A DNA stretch of 64,000 bases from Sphingobium sp. D43FB (GCF_002312805.1 NZ_NMUA01000017.1:1-64000), one strand, 5' to 3'; shown: positions 37,779-45,916, counted from the first letter of the stretch. Notes: generated by a model not told the origin, from the sequence alone. Translations and numbers: made by a program.

Positions 37779-37988
37779 ATGAAAACTATCCTAACAATCT
37801 TTTTGCCGGTCGTCCTGATTGCGGCCACAGCCCTGTTTGCACTGGTCTCTATCGCGGAGGGAAAAACCGTCGCCGGGCCATATTTCATAGAGCGTTCCAA
37901 ACAGCCATTCTCGTTCTGGTTAACGACGTTCTTTCCAATAATCTCCACGGTCCTTTTCTTCTCGCTGGCATTTGCAGGCCTGCTTTAA
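37779..37988 (+). CDS. Small membrane protein, hypothetical
   Basis: A possible 69-residue protein with two hydrophobic helices (residues 3-25 and 44-68: FWLTTFFPIISTVLFFSLAF) joined by EGKTVAGPYFIERSKQP. Base composition is less GC-rich than its neighbours. No convincing ribosome site precedes the ATG; in-frame TTG and ATG codons lie upstream. The hydrophobic pattern favours a real gene, but it is unrecognised. Confidence 0.5.
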   Translation: MKTILTIFLPVVLIAATALFALVSIAEGKTVAGPYFIERSKQPFSFWLTTFFPIISTVLFFSLAFAGLL

Positions 37989-38001
37989 GAGATGAGGCAA
38001 C

Positions 38002-38030
38002 TTGCCAGTTAGGGTTAAGTTCGCTACACC
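38002..38030 (+). promoter_or_regulatory. Predicted promoter for the leuA leader
   Basis: TTGCCA (38002-38007), a 17-bp spacer and TACACC (38025-38030). The -10 is weak. The predicted start point, about 38037, is only a few bases before the leader-peptide ATG at 38040. Confidence 0.45.
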
Positions 38031-38039
38031 CTGCCCATC

Positions 38040-38087
38040 ATGCAGAGCGCGACGCTTCTTCCCCTGCTACGACTTACACGCCCTTAG
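38040..38087 (+). CDS. leuL: Leucine-rich leader peptide of leuA
   Basis: A 15-codon reading frame, MQSATLLPLLRLTRP, lies 135 bp upstream of leuA. Five of its 15 residues are Leu, clustered in codons 6-12. There is no ribosome site upstream, but the predicted start point is almost at the ATG; leaderless leader peptides are known for trpL in rhizobia. Overlapping alternative RNA stems begin at its end. This is the pattern of ribosome-mediated attenuation by leucyl-tRNA. It is far too short to be found by ordinary gene calling. Confidence 0.65.
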   Translation: MQSATLLPLLRLTRP

Positions 38088-38148
38088 GCGTGGTTTTTGT
38101 GCTGCCTTTCGATTATGGGCAGCGACGATACGCCTAAGGGCTTCCTTT
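38077..38148 (+). promoter_or_regulatory. Alternative hairpins of the leuA leader (attenuator)
   Basis: Stem A: CACGCC/GGCGTG with a CTTA loop (38077-38092), followed by GTTTTTG. Stem B: an 11-bp perfect pairing of 38080-38090 with 38131-38141, followed by TTCCTTTT and enclosing a GCTGCC/GGCAGC hairpin (38101-38123). A and B use the same bases and exclude each other. The leader stop codon lies in both 5' parts. Which stem terminates, and when, cannot be decided from sequence. Confidence 0.6.
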
Positions 38149-38222
38149 TCGCTGATAGTCGTTAACCGGGCCGTCCCGTTCGTAACAGGGCACGCCCGTT
38201 CGCATAAAGAAGTAGCTGTCCC

Positions 38223-39896
38223 ATGATGCTGACCGATCCCGCCCAGAAATATCGCGCCTTCCCGCAAGTCGACCTGCCCAATCGTCAATGGCCGTCACAG
38301 GTCATCACGTCGCCCCCGCGCTGGCTCTCGACCGACTTGCGCGATGGCAATCAAGCGCTGATCGACCCCATGAACGCGGAGAAAAAGAGCCGCTTCTTCG
38401 ACCTGCTGGTCCAGGTCGGCGTCAAGGAGATCGAGGTCGGCTTCCCATCGGCCGGTGCGACCGAGTTCGACTTCATCTCCAGCCTGGTGAAGGACGGCCG
38501 CATCCCCGACGATGTGATGGTCCAGGTGCTGACCCAAGCCCGCGAAGACCTGATCGCCACCACCTTCGAATCGCTGCGCGGCGCGGATCGGGCGATCGTC
38601 CATGTCTATAACGCCGTCTCGCCCGCCTGGCGGCGGATCGTGTTCGGCATGGACCGGGCGCAGGTCAAGGACATTGCCGTCCACGCAGCCAAGCTGCTGC
38701 GCGACAATGCCGCCAAGCAGCCCGACACTGACTGGCATTTCGAATATAGCCCCGAAACCTTCTCCACTGCCGAGCTGGATTTCAGTCTGGAGTGTTGCGA
38801 GGCGGTGATGGACATTCTCCAGCCTACGCCGGAGCGGCCGCTGATCCTGAACCTGCCCGCGACGGTCGAATGCGCCACGCCCAATATCTATGCCGACCAG
38901 ATCGAATGGATGTGCCGCCATATCAGCAAGCGCGACAGCGTCGTCATCTCGCTACACCCGCATAATGATCGCGGCACCGGCGTCGCCGCGGCGGAACTGG
39001 GCCTGATGGCGGGTGCCGACCGCGTCGAAGGCTGCCTGTTCGGCAATGGCGAGCGCACCGGCAATTGCGATATCGTGACCGTGGCGCTCAACATGTACAC
39101 GCAGGGCATCAACCCCGGCCTGGATTTCAGCGACATCGACACGGTCATCCAGACGGTCGAATATTGCAACCAACTGCCCGTCCACCCGCGCCACCCTTAT
39201 GCTGGCGAACTGGTGTTCACCGCCTTTTCGGGCAGCCATCAGGACGCGATCAAAAAGGGCTTTGCCGCGCAGGAAGCGCGCAACGACCTCATCTGGGACG
39301 TGCCCTATCTGCCGATCGACCCCAAGGATCTGGGCCGCGACTATGAAGCGGTGATCCGCGTCAATTCGCAATCGGGCAAGGGCGGCGTCGCCTGGGTGCT
39401 GCAACAGGACAAGGGCTTCAAACTGCCCAAGCGGATGCAGGCCGATTTCTCCCGCGTGGTGCAGGGTCTGGCCGACCAGTCGAGCCGCGAACTCAACGCC
39501 GCCGACATCTGGGCCGCCTTCCAGGACCATTATCGCCTGGCCGGGGATCAAGCCTATGCGCTGATCGACTATCATGAAAGCGGCGCGGCGGGCGACCGCA
39601 TCTTCACCGGCAAGATCGCCTATAAGGGCGGCGAACGCAGCATTTCGGGTCGCGGCAACGGCCTGCTCTCCTCGGTCCTCGCCGCGCTGCGCGACGAACT
39701 GGGCGTGGAGCTGGAGATCGCCGATTATAGCGAACATGCGATCGGCGCAGGCAGCAACGTCAACGCCGCCGCCTATGTCGAATGCCGCACGCCGGACGGG
39801 CGGACGGTGTTCGGCGTGGGGACGGATGCAGACGTCGCGACGGCGTCGGTGCAGGCGGTATTGTCGGCGGCCAATGCGGTGGCGGTGCGGACCTAA
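38223..39896 (+). CDS. leuA: 2-isopropylmalate synthase (long type)
   Basis: LeuA type 2, 557 residues. It condenses acetyl-CoA with 2-ketoisovalerate, the first committed step of leucine synthesis. The catalytic domain shows [22 protein letters not shown] and [10 protein letters not shown] (metal His). The C-terminal regulatory LeuA-dimer domain ([31 protein letters not shown]) gives leucine feedback. The tandem ATGs at 38223 and 38226 follow a weak AAGAAG site. The gene is preceded by the leader-peptide attenuator. Confidence 0.95.
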   Translation: MMLTDPAQKYRAFPQVDLPNRQWPSQVITSPPRWLSTDLRDGNQALIDPMNAEKKSRFFDLLVQVGVKEIEVGFPSAGATEFDFISSLVKDGRIPDDVMVQVLTQAREDLIATTFESLRGADRAIVHVYNAVSPAWRRIVFGMDRAQVKDIAVHAAKLLRDNAAKQPDTDWHFEYSPETFSTAELDFSLECCEAVMDILQPTPERPLILNLPATVECATPNIYADQIEWMCRHISKRDSVVISLHPHNDRGTGVAAAELGLMAGADRVEGCLFGNGERTGNCDIVTVALNMYTQGINPGLDFSDIDTVIQTVEYCNQLPVHPRHPYAGELVFTAFSGSHQDAIKKGFAAQEARNDLIWDVPYLPIDPKDLGRDYEAVIRVNSQSGKGGVAWVLQQDKGFKLPKRMQADFSRVVQGLADQSSRELNAADIWAAFQDHYRLAGDQAYALIDYHESGAAGDRIFTGKIAYKGGERSISGRGNGLLSSVLAALRDELGVELEIADYSEHAIGAGSNVNAAAYVECRTPDGRTVFGVGTDADVATASVQAVLSAANAVAVRT

Positions 39897-39900
39897 AACC

Positions 39901-39986
39901 TCGTCATCCCAGCGAAAGCTGGGATCTCTCTTTTCTTCCGCGCATGGTTAAAGCAAGTGAGATCCCAGCGTCCGCTGGGATGACGA
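39901..39986. repeat. Paired palindromic repeat after leuA
   Basis: TCGTCATCCCAGCGAAAGCT at 39901 is mirrored by a matching arm ending CTGGGATGACGA at 39986. The 86-bp unit is a classic CGTCATCCCAGC intergenic repeat and sits between convergent genes. Confidence 0.8.
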
Positions 39987-40001
39987 TGCATTTTCCCCTG
40001 G

Positions 40002-41369
40002 TTACTTCGCCAACGCCCTAACCACCGCCTCCCACTGCGCCAGCGCCGCGCCGATCCCCTCCACCGGCGCCCGCTCGTTCAGCCCATGGGCAAAGCCGTC
40101 CTCGGCCTTCATGAACAGGCTCGACACGCCATAGCTCGGCACGCCCAGCGCGCGGAAATGCACGCTGTCGGTCGCCCCGCCGGACATGCTCGGCATGATC
40201 GGGATGCCCGGTGCCCGCGCGGAAACCGCCGCGACCACCGCCTGCATCACATCCGCGCGCAGCGGCGAGGCATCGCTTGCCAACGGATCACCCAGCGTCG
40301 TCACGGTCGCGCTCTCATCCGCCACCACGCGCACCAGTTCCGCCTTCACCGCGTCGATCGCCACGCCCGGAAAGATCCGGCAATTGACCTGCACCTTGGC
40401 GCTCTGCGGCAAAGCGTTCAGCGCATGGCCCGCCTGCGCCATGGTCGCGACGCAGGTCGTGCGCACTTGGCCTACAAATTCCGGGCGGCCCGACAGCAGT
40501 TCCGCCGCCGCCGCGTCCCCGGTCTGGGCATAGCGCTTCATCGCCGCGCCCACCGCGCCACCGATCCGGTCGGCCGATAGCGCCAGCGACGCCTTGGTCA
40601 GTTCGTTACGCATCGGCGGAAACTTGTGCGCGGCAATCCTGTCGATCGCCCGCGCCAGCCGATAGATGGGATTGCCCGGCGTCGGCGCACTCGAATGGCC
40701 ACCCGGATCGGTAAAGCCGATCTCGAAATCGGCATAGGTCTTCTCGCCCGCCTGCAACTGGTCCAGCACCGGCTCGCCCGCCTCGTTAAGCAGCCCGCCG
40801 CCGCCATCGCCGTTCAGCAACAGCTCCGCGTCGCGATATTTGGCCGCCAGCGCCCGCGTAGTCACCATCGCGGTCTCTTCGTCCCCCGACAAGAGCAGCG
40901 TCACGGTGCGGCGCGGCGTCCAGCCGTCCTTCTTCAACTGCGCCAGCGTCGCGACCATCATCGCGACATCATATTTATTATCCTCCGCACCCCGCCCGAA
41001 AATATAGCCTTTCTCCTCCACCGGCACGAACGGGTCGCGGGTCCAATCCTTCGGGTCCGCCGCCACCACATCCATATGGCCGATCATCAGCAGCGGTTTG
41101 AGCGTCGCATCCCGCCCCCGGATCGTCGCGGCAAAGGTCGCCGTCTCACCCATCGGCGTGATGACGATATCGCCCTCGGCAAAGCCCGCCGCCTTCAGCA
41201 CCGACGCATAATAGGCCGCGAGCTTGGGCACCTCGCCCGCCCCCTCGACCGTGCGAAAGGCGACGGAGCGCATCAAGATATCCTTCGCCACCACCGGGTC
41301 CGCCGCCGCCATTGCGCCGCTCGGCAGCATCACCGCCACGCCCGCCAACAACCCGCACCGCCACCCCAT
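40002..41369 (-). CDS. M20/M25/M40-family metallopeptidase, exported
   Basis: Zinc-dependent dipeptidase/carboxypeptidase-type protein, 455 residues. The signal peptide ends near AMAA. Metal ligands are visible in LLMIGHMDVVAADP, GRGAEDNKYDVA and SGDEET; an M20 dimerisation domain (YADFEIGFTDPGGHSSAPTP) follows. It probably cleaves peptides in the periplasm. The ATG at 41369 follows AGGGG; the longer open frame upstream is not signal-like. Confidence 0.92.
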   Translation of the reverse strand: MGWRCGLLAGVAVMLPSGAMAAADPVVAKDILMRSVAFRTVEGAGEVPKLAAYYASVLKAAGFAEGDIVITPMGETATFAATIRGRDATLKPLLMIGHMDVVAADPKDWTRDPFVPVEEKGYIFGRGAEDNKYDVAMMVATLAQLKKDGWTPRRTVTLLLSGDEETAMVTTRALAAKYRDAELLLNGDGGGGLLNEAGEPVLDQLQAGEKTYADFEIGFTDPGGHSSAPTPGNPIYRLARAIDRIAAHKFPPMRNELTKASLALSADRIGGAVGAAMKRYAQTGDAAAAELLSGRPEFVGQVRTTCVATMAQAGHALNALPQSAKVQVNCRIFPGVAIDAVKAELVRVVADESATVTTLGDPLASDASPLRADVMQAVVAAVSARAPGIPIMPSMSGGATDSVHFRALGVPSYGVSSLFMKAEDGFAHGLNERAPVEGIGAALAQWEAVVRALAK

Positions 41370-41464
41370 AAACCTGCCCCTCGATTTCGTCAGGCAACCA
41401 ATGTGGCACAGCGACCGGCAACCGCCAATCGGCGCTGACGAAAGATCATAGCGCAATCCCCTCC

Positions 41465-41547
41465 CCCGTTCGCCCTGAGCCTGTCGAAGGGCCTTTCTTT
41501 TTAGCCAAGCAGTAAGAACAGGGCTTCGACAAGCTCAGCCCGAACGG
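41465..41547. repeat. REP-type palindromic repeat (GTTCG family)
   Basis: CCGTTCGCCCTGAGCCTGTC near 41466 and the mirror GACAAGCTCAGCCCGAACGG ending at 41547 form a two-module element. It is the same family as 27561-27660, and sits between the divergent peptidase and symporter genes. Confidence 0.8.
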
Positions 41548-41681
41548 TCGTGAGTTCGGCGCACTGGGACATGTCACCACCCCACCCCCGCCAAAAACTA
41601 GACCCCGCCCAACTATTGCTTGCGCGCAATCCTGCGCCATTGGCCCATATACTATGCTGGTCGCCCAAAGGATTTGCGCCC

Positions 41682-42989
41682 ATGACCCTTCCCTATCGCA
41701 GCTTCGGATTCCAGGTGCTGGTCGGCATGGTCGCAGGCCTCGCGCTCGGCCTCCTCGCCCGGACCATGGGCACGGGGCCGGATGGCGACCTCAACTGGCT
41801 CGCCACCGCGCTCCAGACCGTCGGCACCATCTTCGTCGCGCTGCTCAAAGCGATCGTCCCGCCGCTCGTCTTCGCCGCCATCGTCGCGTCGATCGCCAAT
41901 CTGCGCGCGCTCGACAATGCCGCGCGGCTGGCGGGGCAGACCCTGCTCTGGTTCGCCATCACCGCGCTGATCGCGGTCAGCATCGGCCTTGCCATCGGCA
42001 TCATCGTCCAGCCGGGCATGGGCCTTGGCACAGCCGCGCTCGCCGCCAAACAGCCTGACGCGGTCGGCGGCTGGCTCGATTTCCTCAAGGGCCTCGTCCC
42101 CGGCAACAGCCTGGCGCTGAGCGGCAGCACCAAAATCGCGCCCGATGGCACCGCCAGCACCAGCGTCTCGTTCAACATCCTGCAACTGCTGGTCATCGCC
42201 ATCGCGGTCGGCCTCGCGACACTCAAAGTCGGGGAGAAAGCCGAACCCTTCCTCGCCTTCGTGCGCTCCCTGCTCGCGGTCGTGCGCGCGCTGCTCGGCT
42301 GGGTCATCCGCCTGACGCCGATCGGTTCGGCAGGCCTGATCGGCGCAGCGGTCGCCACCTATGGCTGGGATGCGCTCGCAAGGCTGAGCGTCTTTACCGG
42401 CGCCATCTATCTCGGCCTCGGCATCGTGCTGCTGATCGTCTATCCGACGCTGCTGCTCGCCCATGGCCTCAAGCCCCTGCCCTTCTTCGCCAAGGCCTGG
42501 CCAGCGATCCAATTGGGCTTCGTCTCGCGCTCTTCGGTCGGCACCCTGCCCGTCACCGAAGCCGTCACCGCGCGGCTCGGCGTGGACAAGGCCTATGCCG
42601 CCTTCGCCATTCCGCTGGCGTCCACCACCAAGATGGACGGCTGCGCGTCGATCTATCCCGCCCTTGCCGCCATCTTCGTCGCAGGCTTTTACGGCATTCC
42701 GCTTGGGGTTCTCGACTATGCCCTGATCGCCCTCGTCTCGGTCATCGGCTCCGCCGCGACAGCCGGCCTGACCGGCGCGGTCGTGATGCTCACCCTCACG
42801 CTTTCGACGCTGGGCCTCCCACTCGAAGGCGCAGGCCTGCTGCTCGCCATCGACCCGATCCTCGACATGGGCCGCACGGCCGTCAACGTCGCGGGGCAAG
42901 TGCTGGTCGGCGTGGTCGTCGCGAAGCGCGAGGGGATATTGGACGAGGCGGCTTATTATGGCGAGGGGGCGTTGGTGGCGGCCGAATAA
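41682..42989 (+). CDS. Cation:dicarboxylate/amino-acid symporter (SDF family)
   Basis: Sodium- or proton-coupled symporter of 435 residues, PF00375 type (DctA/GltP group). It has eight predicted helices and the two re-entrant loops: the serine-rich SRSSVGTLPVTEAV and the hairpin TTKMDGCASIYPALAAIFVA. Substrate residues in TM8 (DPILDMGRTAVNVAG) carry the Asp/Arg/Asn set seen with dicarboxylates or acidic amino acids. Substrate not assigned. The start at 41682 follows AAGGA. Confidence 0.92.
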   Translation: MTLPYRSFGFQVLVGMVAGLALGLLARTMGTGPDGDLNWLATALQTVGTIFVALLKAIVPPLVFAAIVASIANLRALDNAARLAGQTLLWFAITALIAVSIGLAIGIIVQPGMGLGTAALAAKQPDAVGGWLDFLKGLVPGNSLALSGSTKIAPDGTASTSVSFNILQLLVIAIAVGLATLKVGEKAEPFLAFVRSLLAVVRALLGWVIRLTPIGSAGLIGAAVATYGWDALARLSVFTGAIYLGLGIVLLIVYPTLLLAHGLKPLPFFAKAWPAIQLGFVSRSSVGTLPVTEAVTARLGVDKAYAAFAIPLASTTKMDGCASIYPALAAIFVAGFYGIPLGVLDYALIALVSVIGSAATAGLTGAVVMLTLTLSTLGLPLEGAGLLLAIDPILDMGRTAVNVAGQVLVGVVVAKREGILDEAAYYGEGALVAAE

Positions 42990-42999
42990 GGCAGCCCCT

Positions 43000-43281
43000 T
43001 CATGCAGCTTCGACGACCCTGATTTCCAGCGTCAGGCCCGATTGCGTCGCAAGGTTGACCAGCGCATCGAGGGAAAATTTGCCCAGCTTCCCCCGCAGCA
43101 GATCGTTCAGGCGCGGGCGCGTGATGCCCAGTCGCGCCGCCGCCGCTTCCTGCGACATATCCCACGCCTGGATGCGCCGTTTCAGCGCCGACAGCAGTTC
43201 GGCCCGCGCCTTCATATTGGCGGCCTCCACCGGCGTATCGGCCAAGGCGTCGAACACGCTGTCAAATGTCTGAATGTCCAT
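43000..43281 (-). CDS. higA: XRE-family antitoxin, HigA-like
   Basis: A 93-residue HTH protein (MSQEAAAARLGITRPRLNDLLRGKLGKF) with an N-terminal arm. It starts 3 bp after the toxin gene, giving the toxin-first order of HigBA modules. It neutralises the toxin and represses the promoter, probably at 43614-43631. Confidence 0.88.
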   Translation of the reverse strand: MDIQTFDSVFDALADTPVEAANMKARAELLSALKRRIQAWDMSQEAAAARLGITRPRLNDLLRGKLGKFSLDALVNLATQSGLTLEIRVVEAA

Positions 43282-43284
43282 CGC

Positions 43285-43605
43285 CTATTCCTTACTCCAG
43301 GCCCGCAACCGCTTTGCGGCCAGATCAATGTCCTTCTGCGCCGTCGCCTGGCTTTTCTTCTGAAAAGCGTGGAGCACCAGCACCACGTCCTGCACCGTCG
43401 CCAGATAGATCACCCGGAACACCCCGGTCTTGTCCCTGATCCTGATTTCACGCACACCCGGACCAATGCTCTTCATCGGCTTCCAGTCGTCAGGATCATT
43501 GCCGCTTTGGACTTCGCTTAACTGATAGCCAGCCTCCGACCGCGCCTCATCGGGAAAATCCCGAAGCCGCGCGAGGCTGTCCCCAAGAAACGCAATCCGC
43601 TTCAT
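43285..43605 (-). CDS. higB: RelE/HigB-type toxin (Gp49-like)
   Basis: A 106-residue toxin of the HigB/phage Gp49-like group: MKSIGPGVREIRIRDKTGVFRVIYLA and VVLVLHAFQKKSQATAQKDIDLA. Members cut mRNA on the ribosome. The active-site Lys/Arg residues are present, so it is probably functional. There is no ribosome site before the ATG at 43605, and the predicted start point coincides with the ATG, suggesting a leaderless message. Confidence 0.88.
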   Translation of the reverse strand: MKRIAFLGDSLARLRDFPDEARSEAGYQLSEVQSGNDPDDWKPMKSIGPGVREIRIRDKTGVFRVIYLATVQDVVLVLHAFQKKSQATAQKDIDLAAKRLRAWSKE

Positions 43606-43640
43606 GAAAGGAGTGTATCAAATTCGATACAGTTCTACAA
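43605..43640 (-). promoter_or_regulatory. higBA promoter and operator
   Basis: On the minus strand TTGTAG (43635-43640), 17 bp and TACACT (43612-43617). A perfect palindrome TGTATC-6-GATACA (43614-43631) overlaps both elements and is the likely HigA site. Confidence 0.65.
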
Positions 43641-43727
43641 GGCGTGTGTTCTGGAAGACAGATAGAGATAGAGAATGTCACAGTCCAACCTCGCAATCCC
43701 TCTTGCACGAATCGTTCGTTCCTGTCA

Positions 43728-43745
43728 TTTCTGTTTTTACAGAAA
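43728..43745 (+). promoter_or_regulatory. Palindromic operator before the GbsR/MarR-type gene
   Basis: TTTCTG-TTTTTA-CAGAAA is a perfect 6-6-6 palindrome just ahead of the ribosome site. The 14-bp core ATTTCTGTTTTTAC (43727-43740) recurs before the next gene at 44348-44361. Confidence 0.65.
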
Positions 43746-43753
43746 GGAACGTC

Positions 43754-44299
43754 ATGCCACTTCTCGATCATCCTGACGCCAAAGCGTTCCTGCTCCATTG
43801 GGGCGAAATGGGCACGCAATGGGGCGTCAATCGCTCCGTAAGTCAGGTCCATGCCCTTCTCTATCTATCCCACCACCCCTTGCCCGCGGACGAGATTGTC
43901 GAACAACTGGGCCTCGCCCGCTCCAACGTATCGACGGCGCTTAAGGAATTGCAGGGCTATGGCATCGTGCGCCGGGTCCATGTCGAGGGTGATAGGCGGG
44001 ATCATTTTCTGGCTGAACTCGACCTATGGGAAATGCTCACCCGTATCGTCGCAGAGAGGAAGCGGCGCGAGATTGACCCGACCATCGCCCTTCTGAACGA
44101 ACTGGCCCAGCGCATGGCGCAGGACGAAAGCGCCCCGCCCCATGTTCGTGAACGTATCACGCGCATGCATGAATTCATGTCGACGCTTGGTAACTGGTAT
44201 GAGCAGGTCCGTGTTCTGCCCAAGCCAACGCTCGTCACGCTTATGAAATTGGGCGGCAAGATCGCCCGCTTCCTCCCCGGAAGCAAAGACAAGCCCTAA
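43754..44299 (+). CDS. GbsR/MarR-family transcriptional regulator
   Basis: A 181-residue regulator. The winged HTH spans about residues 25-85 (VHALLYLSHHPLPADEIVEQ, LGLARSNVSTALKELQGYGIVRRV, GDRRDHF). The C-terminal helical domain is typical of GbsR-type, choline- or envelope-stress-related MarR proteins. Its inducer is unknown. AGGA precedes the ATG at 43754. A shared operator-like motif before this gene and the next suggests autoregulation and control of the membrane-protein operon. Confidence 0.85.
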   Translation: MPLLDHPDAKAFLLHWGEMGTQWGVNRSVSQVHALLYLSHHPLPADEIVEQLGLARSNVSTALKELQGYGIVRRVHVEGDRRDHFLAELDLWEMLTRIVAERKRREIDPTIALLNELAQRMAQDESAPPHVRERITRMHEFMSTLGNWYEQVRVLPKPTLVTLMKLGGKIARFLPGSKDKP

Positions 44300-44347
44300 G
44301 CCCGACCGACAAGCGCCGCCCATCGACGCTCAATCGCTCGTTTATCA

Positions 44348-44369
44348 ATTTCTGTTTTTACCGAAGAAA
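44348..44369 (+). promoter_or_regulatory. Second copy of the regulator operator
   Basis: ATTTCTGTTTTTAC at 44348-44361 is identical to 43727-43740, followed by CGAAGAAA completing an imperfect palindrome. It lies about 30 bp before the membrane-protein gene at 44390. Confidence 0.6.
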
Positions 44370-44389
44370 CTGAATGAAAGGAAATCGAC

Positions 44390-44761
44390 ATGGTTGAAAC
44401 TGCCTATGCTCTTTATCTGGTAATCACTCTGGCAATCACCGTCTGGGTTGCGCGAACCCTGTCCAAAAATGGCGAAGTCTTCCTGATCCAATGTTTCGGC
44501 CATAATGCCGAACTGGCACGCTCGACCAACCATCTGCTGGTCGTCGGTTTCTACCTCGTCAATATCGGCTTCATCACCCTGACGCTCAGCCTCGGCCGGG
44601 AGCCGGTCACCTATACCGACGCCATCCGCTTCCTCAGCGGCAAAGTGGGCCTGGCCGTGATCGTGCTGGGCGGGATGCACTTCTTCAACATGGGCGCCAT
44701 CGCGCATTTTGGGCGCAAGGTGAATGGCTGGCTGACCGATGGTCGCCTGACCGCAGCATGA
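44390..44761 (+). CDS. Conserved-looking membrane protein, unknown function
   Basis: A 123-residue protein with three hydrophobic helices: residues 4-23 (TAYALYLVITLAITVWVA), 48-68 (LLVVGFYLVNIGFITLTL) and 84-105 (VGLAVIVLGGMHFFNMGAI). Charged cytoplasmic segments include FGHNAELARSTNH. No family recognised. AAAGGA precedes the ATG. Its stop overlaps an ATG of the next frame. It is predicted to be under the GbsR-type regulator. Confidence 0.8.
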   Translation: MVETAYALYLVITLAITVWVARTLSKNGEVFLIQCFGHNAELARSTNHLLVVGFYLVNIGFITLTLSLGREPVTYTDAIRFLSGKVGLAVIVLGGMHFFNMGAIAHFGRKVNGWLTDGRLTAA

Positions 44762-44823
44762 TCGGCGAAGCGACCGGGATGGAGCCACATGCTCCATCCC
44801 CCGCCCAACATTGGGAGGACCGC

Positions 44824-45231
44824 ATGTATCAACCTTCTCCGACGATCAATCGCGGTGCGGCCCGCGCCATATTATCTGCTGGTCCCGTTTTTCTCACGCT
44901 AACTTGCGCAGCCACGCTCTACAAAACCCTGCCTGCACCCATTCCGGTTGACCTGGCATCCTTTGCGATCCTGTTCCTTCTACTTCTCTTCGGCCTGATC
45001 TTCGGCCCATTTGTCGCCTGCATTCCAATATTGATTGGCGCTTCGGCCATGACCTATATGTCTCGCCGGGTGACATGGCTGTCGGCACGCCCGATCTGGC
45101 TCGCTACGGGATTGCTGATCGGCCTTGGTGCTGCCCATGGCATGACGCTGCTCCAGACCGCCCCGGAACTGGCCTTCGCGCTTGTCGCTACGTGCGGGCT
45201 CAGTGCCTATCTCTGCCATAATCGCGACTAG
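44824..45231 (+). CDS. Small multi-helix membrane protein, unknown function
   Basis: A 135-residue protein with about four helices (GPVFLTLTCAATLY, SFAILFLLLLFGLIFGPFVA, WLATGLLIGLGAAHGMTLL, LAFALVATCGLSAYLC). I chose the ATG at 44824 because of the strong GGGAGG site six bases upstream; the frame is open from an ATG at 44758 that overlaps the previous stop. It is probably co-transcribed with the preceding membrane-protein gene. Confidence 0.75.
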   Translation: MYQPSPTINRGAARAILSAGPVFLTLTCAATLYKTLPAPIPVDLASFAILFLLLLFGLIFGPFVACIPILIGASAMTYMSRRVTWLSARPIWLATGLLIGLGAAHGMTLLQTAPELAFALVATCGLSAYLCHNRD

Positions 45232-45270
45232 CACCCCGCCCTTTTCCATCACCCCACCTATGTCCCACCA

Positions 45271-45299
45271 TTTGCTGATTTACGGCATTGCCGTATAGT
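45271..45299 (+). promoter_or_regulatory. Promoter and palindromic operator of the orphan XRE gene
   Basis: TACGGC-ATT-GCCGTA (45281-45295) is a perfect palindrome that overlaps a good -10, TATAGT (45294-45299). TTGCTG or TTTGCT lies 16-17 bp upstream. It is the likely autoregulatory site. Confidence 0.65.
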
Positions 45300-45320
45300 C
45301 GCATTGAAGGAAGCGTTGCG

Positions 45321-45608
45321 ATGAAGAGTGAAGATTTTGACGGGATCATGGCGGGCCTCACCGATGCCGTTGCCTATGCCAAGGGCGATGCCATGCGCGG
45401 GCGCATAGTCGCTGGCCCGGACGTGAAGGCGATTCGTCAGGCCACGAAGCTGACGCAGGGTGCGTTTGCCAAGGCCTATCGCATTCCGGTGGGGACCGTG
45501 CGGGACTGGGAGCAGAACCGCCGCCAACCAGACGCACCGGCGCGGGTGTTACTGTCGCTGATCAAGGCTGATCCAGCCGCCATCCAGTCCTTGCTCGACA
45601 AGGCGTAA
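45321..45608 (+). CDS. Orphan XRE-family antitoxin-like regulator
   Basis: A 95-residue HTH protein (DVKAIRQATKLTQGAFAKAY, RIPVGTVRDWEQNRRQPDAPA), the form seen in the antitoxin partners of RelE-type toxins. No toxin gene precedes or follows it, so it is either a solo regulator or the remnant of a pair. The ATG at 45321 follows AAGGA. Its operator-promoter appears intact. Confidence 0.82.
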   Translation: MKSEDFDGIMAGLTDAVAYAKGDAMRGRIVAGPDVKAIRQATKLTQGAFAKAYRIPVGTVRDWEQNRRQPDAPARVLLSLIKADPAAIQSLLDKA

Positions 45609-45619
45609 TAGCTTTGAAT

Positions 45620-45685
45620 GTTCCCCGGCGGAGGCCGGGGTCCAGTTCAGACCGTGGGACTGGACCCCGGCCTCAGCCGGGGAAC
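45620..45685. repeat. 66-bp palindromic repeat, copy 1 (upstream of trmFO)
   Basis: GTTCCCCGGCGGAGGCCGGG begins an inverted-repeat pair that ends GCCGGGGAAC at 45685. A near-identical 66-bp copy lies at 47295-47360, on the other side of trmFO. Confidence 0.85.
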
Positions 45686-45701
45686 GGCACCTATGCCCCC
45701 C

Positions 45702-45730
45702 ACTTCGCAAAAATCCTCCTATTGCGAAGT
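45702..45730. other. Perfect hairpin with an anti-Shine-Dalgarno-like loop
   Basis: ACTTCGCAA and TTGCGAAGT pair over 9 bp around an 11-nt loop AAATCCTCCTA. On the plus strand the loop is complementary to Shine-Dalgarno sequences. The rest of 45609-45916, beyond the 66-bp repeat, shows no gene, terminator or other clear element. Confidence 0.4.
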
Positions 45731-45916
45731 CCGCCCTGCAAACCATAACCCCAGCAAAATCGAACCCTGCAACGGTGTGAACTTCACAAGCTTCGCACAG
45801 CACCACGCCCCGCCGTACCACCCCAAAAGCCACCCACGCCGCCCTGTCCTACTGCGCCGCCATCGGCTATAGGCCTTGGCCCGAACGACAGAATTGCGAC
45901 ATCAAGGCGAATATCA

